NCBI GenBank assembly: GCA_020632495.1
Contig: JACKFL010000005.1
Coordinates: forward strand, 1,736,001 to 1,800,000
Origin: Candidatus Omnitrophota bacterium
GTDB taxonomy: Bacteria > Omnitrophota > Gorgyraeia > Zapsychrales > Zapsychraceae
Direction: 5' to 3'
DNA length: 64,000 bases
The notes beneath the pieces were generated by a model, which was given only the letters and a program-made list of their open reading frames with translations, was not told where the DNA came from and did no database searches. Positions 16,931-23,575 of the stretch are shown piece after piece; position 1 is the stretch's first letter; every line of letters starts with the position of its first letter. A program made the translations under genes and the position numbers.

Positions 16931-16959
16931 TTTACGCTGGGCCGCGTCCTGTGTAAAAT
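16931..16959 (+). promoter_or_regulatory. Possible promoter giving a near-leaderless transcript
   Basis: TTTACG (16931-16936), 17 bases, TAAAAT (16954-16959). The ATG of the next gene is only eight bases after the -10 box, close to where transcription would start. The region before the ATG contains no ribosome binding site. Confidence 0.5.
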
Positions 16960-16967
16960 GTACAGTC

Positions 16968-17633
16968 ATGGGAGAAGCGAAACGTAGAAAGAAGCGGGTG
17001 TGGCCGCTGCGGAAGGTTGCTGGTATTGCCGTCCGGGTGATGATTTTTGCCGTGTGCATTTTGGCGGTTGTCGACTTTATCGCCCGGCGAAATGTTTCCG
17101 TTCTCGACAATCCCGATCCGTTGCGCGCTGTCGGAGATCCGCAGGCGCCGGTGCGAATCATCCAGTTCGTCGACTTTCAGAATCCGGAGGTTAGTCGAGG
17201 GGCCAAGGTCCTGGGCCGTTTTCTGATAAAGCACCGGCAGGATATGTATGTTGTGACCCGCTATTATTTCACGCCGGACCGCAATTCGCTGATCAGCGCC
17301 CTTCATGCCGAATGTGCCTCGCGGCAGGGATTGTTTTGGCCGTACTATGAGGAGTTGCTGCTCAAACAACAGCAGTGGCGGACCTTACGTGACGCGGGGC
17401 CTTATCTGACGCTGTTGGCGCGCAATATGTCCGCGGATATGGAGATGTTCACCGCTTGCGTCGGAGATATTGAAGTCAAGCAAGCCGTGGAGGAGGATAC
17501 CCGGCTGGGTGAGTCCCACGGCATTCATTCGGTGCCGACATATTTCGTGAACGACCGGCGTATTTCTGGGGTGGATGAGCTGGAAAAGTATTTGTCGGAG
17601 TATTTTGAAAACAAACGATTGGGGTTACTGTAA
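16968..17633 (+). CDS. DsbA/thioredoxin-fold membrane-anchored protein lacking the CXXC motif
   Basis: The 221-residue protein has a basic N-terminus (AKRRKKR), one membrane helix (about residues 18-38) and a DsbA-like thioredoxin domain facing the periplasm. The family pattern is clear: VGDPQAPVRIIQFVDFQNPE at the first strand-helix and the cis-proline loop HSVPTYFVNDRRISG near the end. The active-site CPxC is replaced by Asn-Pro-Glu-Val (residues 72-75), so it cannot catalyse thiol-disulfide exchange. It may be a chaperone or binding protein. ATG 16968 is preferred over GTG/ATG codons upstream because it directly precedes the basic start. The next gene begins immediately at the stop codon. 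Confidence 0.75.
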   Translation: MGEAKRRKKRVWPLRKVAGIAVRVMIFAVCILAVVDFIARRNVSVLDNPDPLRAVGDPQAPVRIIQFVDFQNPEVSRGAKVLGRFLIKHRQDMYVVTRYYFTPDRNSLISALHAECASRQGLFWPYYEELLLKQQQWRTLRDAGPYLTLLARNMSADMEMFTACVGDIEVKQAVEEDTRLGESHGIHSVPTYFVNDRRISGVDELEKYLSEYFENKRLGLL

Positions 17634-18494
17634 ATGCAGACGGCCGTTTTGGGGACAGGAATCATCGGGCAAAAGTTGACACAGGCCTTATTGCGCGGTG
17701 GGCACGAGGTGTCGGTTTATAACCGCTCCGCTCGCAAGACCGCGGGCCTGCAAGAACTCGGCGCCACGGCGGCAGATTCGGCGGAACAGGCGGTGCACAG
17801 CGCCGAGTGTATTTTACTTGCCCTGTCGGATAAAAAAGCTGTTGACGATGTCCTTACGGGCATTAAAATGACATTGAACCAAAAAACGTTCGTCCAGATG
17901 GGAACCATTCTGCCTCAGGAAAGTATTAGCCTGGCGCGTCGTATCGGTGAAGCCGGCGGAGAGTATTGTGAGTGTCCCATTCTCGGCAGCCGACGCGAGA
18001 TAGATGAAAGGAAGCTGATCTTGCTGTTCGGCGGAAGCCGGCGGGTCTTGGAATCCACCCGGTCCGTCTTGGCCTGTTTCGGAGCCGAACCGCATTATAT
18101 AGGGGATGTCGGGCAGGCGGCCGCCATGAAGCTTGCTCTGAACAATCTGATCGCAATTCACGCGGCCGGTTTTGCATTGAGTCTGGGGATTGTGGAGCGA
18201 AACGGCATTGATTGCAAGCAGTTCATGGCCATCCTTCGCCAGAGTTCCTTGTACGCGCCGATGTACGATAAGAAACTGGCGAACTGGCGCGAGCGGACTT
18301 TTGATAATCCCAATTTTCCGGCCAAGCATTTGCAAAAAGATACCGAGTTGATTCTCCGCCACGGCCACGAGATCGGATTGAACACACAGGTCCTGGAAGC
18401 CATCCGGGATGTCTTGGACCAAACACTAGCTAGGGGGGAGGGGGACATGGATTATAGTGCGTTAATCAATGTCATCCATCCGGTAAGCGAATGA
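17634..18494 (+). CDS. NAD(P)-dependent beta-hydroxyacid dehydrogenase family protein
   Basis: The 286-residue protein belongs to the 6-phosphogluconate / 3-hydroxyisobutyrate dehydrogenase superfamily. The Rossmann motif is AVLGTGIIGQKL, and Asn-Arg in VYNRSARKT suggests NADP. The substrate-binding loop is CECPILGSRREIDE, in the place of the usual D-A-P-V-S-G, and the catalytic Lys is in AAAMKLALNNL. KDTELILRHG matches the conserved C-terminal KD motif. Likely substrates are small beta-hydroxyacids or semialdehydes, as for GLYR-type reductases. It starts directly at the stop of the previous gene and overlaps the ABC ATPase by four bases. Confidence 0.85.
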   Translation: MQTAVLGTGIIGQKLTQALLRGGHEVSVYNRSARKTAGLQELGATAADSAEQAVHSAECILLALSDKKAVDDVLTGIKMTLNQKTFVQMGTILPQESISLARRIGEAGGEYCECPILGSRREIDERKLILLFGGSRRVLESTRSVLACFGAEPHYIGDVGQAAAMKLALNNLIAIHAAGFALSLGIVERNGIDCKQFMAILRQSSLYAPMYDKKLANWRERTFDNPNFPAKHLQKDTELILRHGHEIGLNTQVLEAIRDVLDQTLARGEGDMDYSALINVIHPVSE

Positions 18495-19210
18495 TCAAGG
18501 CCGAGAATATTTGTAAAGACTACGGCAATACACGCGCGCTGGACAATGTCTCATTCGGAATCCGCAACGGAGAGATTATCGGCTTTCTGGGCCAAAACGG
18601 CGCCGGGAAGACGACTTTAATGCGGATCATGACTACTTATCTGCCGGCCACATCAGGCCGGATCCTGGTCGACGGAGTGGATATCGCCCGGGATACTATG
18701 ATGATGCGGCGTAAGGTCGGATACCTGCCGGAAACTCCGCCGTTGTACATGAATATGACGGTCCACGACTATCTCGAGTTTGCCGCCCGCCTCAAGGATG
18801 TTCCAGAAAATCAGATTCGCAAAAGGATTGACCGGGTTTGCTATGAGTGTTCCCTGGACGACGTGCGCAACAAGATTATCGGAAAGCTCTCCAAAGGTTA
18901 CAAACAGCGGGTCGGCATCGCCCAGGCCATCATCAATGAACCCTCCATATTGATTCTGGATGAGCCGACCAGCGGCCTGGATCCCATCCAGGTCCAGCAG
19001 GTCCGCAAGCTTATCAAGAACATCGAAATGCAGCGCACCGTAATCCTCAGCACCCACATCCTGAGCGAGATTGAACAGATGGCCGAGCGGGTATTTATTA
19101 TCAAGGAAGGCCGTATCGTTAGGGATGCCCTTCTCGAGGACTTGCTCAAAGAATATGAAAGCCTGGAAAAGGCCTTCTTAGCTACCGTCGGATATCAGCC
19201 TCATGGATAA
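18491..19210 (+). CDS. ABC transporter ATP-binding protein, GldA-like
   Basis: The 239-residue protein is an ABC-2 type ATPase. Walker A is GQNGAGKTTLM, the signature is LSKGYKQRVGIA, Walker B is ILILDEPTSGLDP, and the H-loop is STHILSE. It overlaps the previous gene by four bases (ATGA). It is followed by an ABC-2 permease and a GldG-type protein, which is the gldA-gldF-gldG order. In Bacteroidetes these three are needed for gliding; in other phyla the same set has unknown export roles. The substrate cannot be inferred. Confidence 0.93.
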   Translation: MIKAENICKDYGNTRALDNVSFGIRNGEIIGFLGQNGAGKTTLMRIMTTYLPATSGRILVDGVDIARDTMMMRRKVGYLPETPPLYMNMTVHDYLEFAARLKDVPENQIRKRIDRVCYECSLDDVRNKIIGKLSKGYKQRVGIAQAIINEPSILILDEPTSGLDPIQVQQVRKLIKNIEMQRTVILSTHILSEIEQMAERVFIIKEGRIVRDALLEDLLKEYESLEKAFLATVGYQPHG

Positions 19211-19913
19211 AATTGTCGCCATAGCCCGCAAAGAAACGACCGTTAATATGAAGTCGCCGGTTTCGTATATCCTGATGTGCCTGGCGATCATCGTCTTTAA
19301 TATATTCTTCTTCATTATTATCGATGAAAACAGGGAGGCCACTCTGCGCGACATGTTCACGCTGATGGAGTTTCTCTTCGTGTTCATCATTCCGCTTTTG
19401 ACGATGAAAACCGTGGCCCACGAGAACGAAACCGGGACTATGGAATTTCTAAAAACGACGCCCACAACCAATACCGCGATTGTTGCGGGGAAGTATCTCG
19501 GGGTGGTGATCTATTTCTCCATCATGCTGGCGTTGACGTTTCCGTATTATGTTGTCATAGAGATTTTCGCCAACCCGGACCGAATGGCCATTTTCGCGGG
19601 ATATTTCGGTATTTGGCTGGAGGGATTGTTTTTCCTTGCCATCGGGGTGATGACTTCGGTGTGGACCAAGAGTCAGGTCCTGGCGGCCATGTCTTCGTAC
19701 ATATTGATTCTGGCCCTGTATTTTGCGAAGGTGGGGGCGAAGTATTTGCAGGGCGTACCCCATGATATCGTCAATTTCCTGAGCGTCATGGGGCACTCCG
19801 AGAGTTTCTTTCAGGGGTTGCTCACGTCAGCCGACATTATGTATTTTGTATCGGGAACGCTGTTTTGCCTGACCATTGCCCGCTTGAGCACCGAGAATCG
19901 CATATGGAAGTAA
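19203..19913 (+). CDS. ABC-2 type permease, GldF-like
   Basis: The 236-residue protein has about six membrane helices and the ABC-2 permease pattern ENETGTMEFLKTTPTTNTAIV, where the ATPase couples. It overlaps the ATPase gene by eight bases and the GldG-like gene by ten, so the three subunits are very likely co-translated. Confidence 0.88.
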   Translation: MDKIVAIARKETTVNMKSPVSYILMCLAIIVFNIFFFIIIDENREATLRDMFTLMEFLFVFIIPLLTMKTVAHENETGTMEFLKTTPTTNTAIVAGKYLGVVIYFSIMLALTFPYYVVIEIFANPDRMAIFAGYFGIWLEGLFFLAIGVMTSVWTKSQVLAAMSSYILILALYFAKVGAKYLQGVPHDIVNFLSVMGHSESFFQGLLTSADIMYFVSGTLFCLTIARLSTENRIWK

Positions 19914-21481
19914 ATCAGATCAAAAAATTGACCTCGGTATTCTTCGTCGGGCTCGGTCTCTTTTGGATGGGATTGAGCCTGCTGATATTTGAAGTGGGTC
20001 CGAGTTTTGTGTCCAAAATGGTGGCCTGGCTGGGGGCATTTATGGCGTTCTGGGCCTGGTACCGCGTGAAGTGGTCGAAGTACATCTCGAAACGGCAGTT
20101 CCGTTTCCTGTTAATGTTTCTGGTGACGTTGGTCATTATGATCATCGGCTATGCCAGCTTCAACTACATGGCTTACGTTTACAACGGGCGACTTGATGTA
20201 ACTAAGTTCCGGCAGCATTCCCTGGTTCCGCAGACCGTGAAAATTATTCGCAACCTTGATCGAGAAATTCAAATCACCGCGTTTTATGTCGGCCTGCCTC
20301 CGATATACTTGTCGGATATGTTCGAAGAGTATGAACGCAATTCCAACGGTACGATCAAGGCCGAAATCATCGATCCGATTGTCCAGATCGGATATGCCGC
20401 GCAGTTCGGGCAGGTGATCGACGGCAAGCAGCGGAAGGTAATCCTGCGGACGGCGGGGGCGCAGCGTGAAATCGACTTTACCGAAAAACCGGTCAATCAG
20501 GAGCAGATTAATCATGAAATACTCCAGTTGACCCGGGCGGCGCGGACGGCCTGCTTCTTAACGGGACACCGCGAACGGCGGGTTTTTGATGAGGAAGCCC
20601 AGGGGCTGAATACCTTTGCCAAGCACTTGTTGGCCAATAATATCGTGCCGCAGGATATCCGATTGGATACTTCGGAGCAGATTCCCGACTTTTGCGACGT
20701 GCTGGTCGTGGCCGGACCTGAAGACTTTCTCACGCTCGATGAGGAAAAACAAATCAATGACTACCTGAAGGTCGGCGGCGACGCGCTCTTTCTGATCGAG
20801 CATGTTCTGGTGTCCACCCCGAACGTGCCCCTTACCGAAATGCAGATGGAAAAGAATCCGTCGTTAAATAATATTCTCAGAAACTGGGGTTTGGCCGTTT
20901 CCAAGGACGTGGTGGTCGATCTCAAGAGCCATGCCAGCGGGGATGTGGGTTCTCCGGCGACGCGAAACTATCTCAGTCACCGGGCGATTGTGAATGATCT
21001 GGATTACACCTTCTTTGTCCGACCCCGGTCCATCAAGGCTCTGCGTGACAAGCCCGATACGGTTATGGTGGCGCCGCTGATCATGACGGCCACCGAACAG
21101 GACAGTTGGGGTGAGACCAACCGGTATCTCGATGTGCGTTTCAATCCGGGAGAAGATCGCCGCGGACCGGTGCCGATCGGCTATGCCGCCATGGAACCCA
21201 AGGCGGAGGGCGATCAATCCAATACCCGGGTTATCGTTATCACGGATGCCGATTTTATCTCCAATGCCTACGTCGATGCCTATAGCAATGCGCGGCTGGG
21301 TGTGAACGCTATCAACTGGCTCACCGAGCATGATTACGAAACATATCTTAATATGCCCAATATCGAGGTGCCCAGGCTGGATCTGACGAGCAAGCAGAAG
21401 CAGCTGATCATTTATATTCTGGTCCTGGTGCCCGGTCTGCTAGTGTCCGTTGGTTTGTTGATCTGGCTCAAACACAACTAG
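19904..21481 (+). CDS. GldG-like auxiliary protein of an ABC transporter
   Basis: The 525-residue protein matches the family of large ABC-associated proteins with an N-terminal helix pair, an extracytoplasmic domain and a C-terminal anchor (PF09822/GldG). The first helices span about residues 9-27 and 33-50, a third about 70-88, and the last about 502-522. Within the domain FDFRG-like Rossmann strands occur (VLVVAGPEDFLTLDEEKQIN), and VIVITDADFISN is a second typical block. ATG 19904 gives the N-terminus directly at the first helix. The function is structural in gliding systems and unknown elsewhere. Confidence 0.8.
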   Translation: MEVNQIKKLTSVFFVGLGLFWMGLSLLIFEVGPSFVSKMVAWLGAFMAFWAWYRVKWSKYISKRQFRFLLMFLVTLVIMIIGYASFNYMAYVYNGRLDVTKFRQHSLVPQTVKIIRNLDREIQITAFYVGLPPIYLSDMFEEYERNSNGTIKAEIIDPIVQIGYAAQFGQVIDGKQRKVILRTAGAQREIDFTEKPVNQEQINHEILQLTRAARTACFLTGHRERRVFDEEAQGLNTFAKHLLANNIVPQDIRLDTSEQIPDFCDVLVVAGPEDFLTLDEEKQINDYLKVGGDALFLIEHVLVSTPNVPLTEMQMEKNPSLNNILRNWGLAVSKDVVVDLKSHASGDVGSPATRNYLSHRAIVNDLDYTFFVRPRSIKALRDKPDTVMVAPLIMTATEQDSWGETNRYLDVRFNPGEDRRGPVPIGYAAMEPKAEGDQSNTRVIVITDADFISNAYVDAYSNARLGVNAINWLTEHDYETYLNMPNIEVPRLDLTSKQKQLIIYILVLVPGLLVSVGLLIWLKHN

Positions 21482-21507
21482 GCTGTTTGAGAAAAGGGGA
21501 GGGAGAA

Positions 21508-21921
21508 ATGGATAGCAAGCGCAGGATCAATTACATGCTTTTGGGGATTGTTGTTGTGATTATGCAGGTGATCGGTGCGCTGTGGTATTCACCCGTGTTG
21601 TTCGGCAATCTGTGGGCGGGGAATTTGGGTGTCACTCCCCAGCAGATCACCGATAGGCTCGGTACCGCTCCGTATGTACTTTCGATTTTGGGTTCGATAC
21701 TGATGTGCATGGTGCTGAATCGTTTGATTGTCGTGACCAAGACCAATACGCTGGCCCGGGGCGTACAGCTTGCCGTATTGCTGTGGCTCGGTCTGGTGTT
21801 GACCGTGCTGTCGACGCACTATGCGTTTTTAGGAATGACTCGTATGATTTTCATTGATGCGGGGAAAGATTTGGTAGCAATGGCGGTCGCCGGGGCAATC
21901 CTGGCTTCCGGCCAGGAATAA
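21508..21921 (+). CDS. DUF1761 membrane protein
   Basis: The 137-residue protein has four membrane helices and the DUF1761 pattern GALWYSPVLFGNLWA near its N-terminus. The function is unknown. ATG 21508 follows GGGGAGGGAG at the right distance. A strong hairpin terminator follows the stop codon directly. Confidence 0.82.
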   Translation: MDSKRRINYMLLGIVVVIMQVIGALWYSPVLFGNLWAGNLGVTPQQITDRLGTAPYVLSILGSILMCMVLNRLIVVTKTNTLARGVQLAVLLWLGLVLTVLSTHYAFLGMTRMIFIDAGKDLVAMAVAGAILASGQE

Positions 21922-21955
21922 AAAAGGGGTGGCCGCAAAGACCACCCCTTTTATT
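21921..21955. terminator. Bidirectional rho-independent terminator
   Basis: A perfect 11-bp stem (21922-21932 with 21942-21952) is flanked by an A-run on the left and T-residues on the right. It can end transcription of the DUF1761 gene on + and of the convergent exosortase-associated gene on -. Confidence 0.88.
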
Positions 21956-21963
21956 AACTCTGG

Positions 21964-22341
21964 TTATTGACCCCAAGACTCGACGACATATTCCGGATAC
22001 ATGATCGGCTGGTAATCGTCGGGTACGGCAAGGTTGCAGCCCACCATATCCCAAAGTCCGGATGTCAATCTTCCGGCAAAGTAAGCCAAGCCCTTAACTG
22101 TCCCGCCGACGCCGGCCAGGACGGCTTCACCGCCGTTGCTGGAATTTTCTTTGACCTCCATCTTAATTTGCTTGGGGACCTCCAGCGGAGAAGTCAGTAC
22201 ATTGACTACGCCGCGTTTGAACTTACCCCAAGCGCGATGAAAATCGGCGTCCTCGGTTTTGCTCAACTCCATGGCGTGTCCGGGGGAGCTCCACAGGAGC
22301 AGTGCCGCACAGAACGATAGAATGATTGCGTTTTTTTTCAT
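21964..22341 (-). CDS. Exosortase system-associated protein, TIGR04073-like
   Basis: The 125-residue protein has a signal peptide (MKKNAIILSFCAALLLWSSP, cleaved after GHA). The mature part carries the two blocks seen in TIGR04073 proteins: FKRGVVNVLTSPLEVPKQI and a C-terminal GRLTSGLWDMVG followed by a Pro/Tyr-rich end. That family is found mostly in organisms with an exosortase/PEP-CTERM sorting system; its own role is unknown. The Gly-rich hydrophobic centre (LAGVGGTVKGLAYFAG) could insert in a membrane. AAGGAGGGC lies upstream of the start. No exosortase or PEP-CTERM protein is present in this window. Confidence 0.75.
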   Translation of the reverse strand: MKKNAIILSFCAALLLWSSPGHAMELSKTEDADFHRAWGKFKRGVVNVLTSPLEVPKQIKMEVKENSSNGGEAVLAGVGGTVKGLAYFAGRLTSGLWDMVGCNLAVPDDYQPIMYPEYVVESWGQ

Positions 22342-22403
22342 ATGCCCTCCTTGATGGGTTTGCGATTATGTCATAAATATTTGTGTTACATTAACTTAAG
22401 TCT

Positions 22404-22431
22404 TTTATATCAGATGCGGGTGAAAAGTCAA
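22404..22431 (-). promoter_or_regulatory. Promoter of the TIGR04073-like gene
   Basis: On the minus strand, TTGACT (22431-22426) is followed after 16 bases by TATAAA (22409-22404). The leader to the ATG at 22341 is about 55 bases. Confidence 0.65.
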
Positions 22432-22441
22432 TCTATTAGAA

Positions 22442-22787
22442 GAAATTCTGTGGGCCTGGTTCCGGATGACTGGATAGATGCTGCGGATTGTAACAGAACA
22501 ACGAACTCTGAGTGAAAGTATACCATATATCCCGGGAGGTCAATAGACACCCGGCGGAATTCCGCGGGTGTCTCGCCGGGAGAAAAGGCTTTCTCGAAAA
22601 AGAAAGCCCTTTCTTTAAGAGGGCCACGTGAACTTGGGAGTAAATTGTTGAAATGTTACAATTTAAGGGCGACAGGAAATTGTTCTGCGAAGTGAAATAG
22701 CAATGTGCGTTGGACGTGAAGACAGCGGTAAAATAAAAACCCACCGCCGGCAGGTCGTCGGCCCTCGGGTGAAAGGAGGGGATCGCT
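22442..22787. other. 346-base intergenic region with hairpins, possible small RNA
   Basis: No coding region is convincing here. A near-perfect palindrome lies at 22546-22572 (13 bp with one bulge around GCGGAATTCCGC). A hairpin at 22587-22608 (8 bp) followed by CTTTCTTT resembles a weak terminator for the + strand. A perfect inverted repeat AAATTGT/ACAATTT lies at 22642-22648 and 22658-22664. A further hairpin (ACCC 22739-22742 with GGGT 22767-22770) sits directly before the strong ribosome binding site of the next gene. These may be an untranslated RNA plus the leader of that gene. Confidence 0.4.
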
Positions 22788-23450
22788 ATGAAGTATGACG
22801 TGTTGATTTTGGAACCGTTCCGGGAAATGACGCTCATGGTGGCTGACTTCATTCCCACCCTGCTCATCGCCCTGGGTATTCTCTTCATCGGCTGTATCAT
22901 CGCGCATGCCGTCCAGAAGCTGGTAGTCCGGATGTTCATGCCGTTTGACGAAGCAGCCGAGTCGATGGGAATTACTCAGGCCTTGAAGAAGGGGGGTGTC
23001 CGTCAAAAACCGAGCACAGTCCTGGGATGCCTGACCTACTGGGTCATGATGGTGATGGCTCTTATCATGTCAGTGAAGGCGTTGGGAGTAGCCGCCGTAT
23101 CGGGCGTGCTGGACCGGCTGTTAGCCTATATTCCCAATGTGATCACCGGTGTGGTGGTGCTGATCTTCGGTATGTTGCTGGCTAAATTCGTTGCCACGAT
23201 CATTTATATCGCGGCGAAGAATACGGATATGCCTATTCCGTTAACGCTGGCCAAGCTCAGCAAGCTGGCTATCATCATTTATGTATCCATCATCTACCTT
23301 ACAGAGATCGGATTTGTCGGCCTCTTCTCCGGGGCAAACTATTCGATCTTCCTAACAGGTATTGTATTCGCGTTGGCCTTAGCCTTCGGGTTGGCGGGAA
23401 AAGATGTAGCCGCCAAATATCTCGGGGTTTTGGACAAGTCGGCGAAGTAA
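22788..23450 (+). CDS. Membrane protein with conserved TM-helix repeats (MscS-related)
   Basis: The 220-residue protein has four main membrane helices with the TM_helix repeat (PF05552) found next to small-conductance mechanosensitive channels. The diagnostic C-terminal motif ALAFGLAGKDVAAKYL is present, and the middle contains the paired VLDRLLAYIPNVITGVVVLI. It lacks the soluble beta-domain of MscS, so it is probably a channel-like accessory protein. AAAGGAGGGG precedes ATG 22788 by six bases. A strong terminator follows. Confidence 0.82.
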   Translation: MKYDVLILEPFREMTLMVADFIPTLLIALGILFIGCIIAHAVQKLVVRMFMPFDEAAESMGITQALKKGGVRQKPSTVLGCLTYWVMMVMALIMSVKALGVAAVSGVLDRLLAYIPNVITGVVVLIFGMLLAKFVATIIYIAAKNTDMPIPLTLAKLSKLAIIIYVSIIYLTEIGFVGLFSGANYSIFLTGIVFALALAFGLAGKDVAAKYLGVLDKSAK

Positions 23451-23474
23451 GGGAAAGTCAGGCAAGTTTTTAAT

Positions 23475-23504
23475 GCGGCCCCCGCAATGGGGGCCGCTTT
23501 TTTT
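23475..23504 (+). terminator. Rho-independent terminator after the TM-helix gene
   Basis: A perfect 9-bp GC-rich stem (23475-23483 with 23489-23497), a five-base loop and seven T residues. Confidence 0.93.
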
Positions 23505-23530
23505 ATGTGTCGCCCGCCGAATTTTTAGGA

Positions 23531-23536
23531 TATAAT
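23531..23536 (+). promoter_or_regulatory. -10 box before the second TMTC-like gene
   Basis: A perfect TATAAT lies 27 bases after the preceding terminator and about 40 bases before the proposed GTG start at 23576. No good -35 box lies at the usual distance, so activation by a factor is possible. Confidence 0.5.
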
Positions 23537-23575
23537 GCCAACTATCGACCGGTAAATACCAACCCCCCTCTTTCA

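Noticed and set aside
22488..22523. TTGTAA and TATACC as a + strand promoter in the intergenic region
   Set aside because: The spacer is about 24 bases, too long for a sigma-70 promoter.
22739..22784. Hairpin before the TM-helix gene as a guanidine-II (mini-ykkC) riboswitch
   Set aside because: Only one hairpin is present and the ACGR loop motif is missing.
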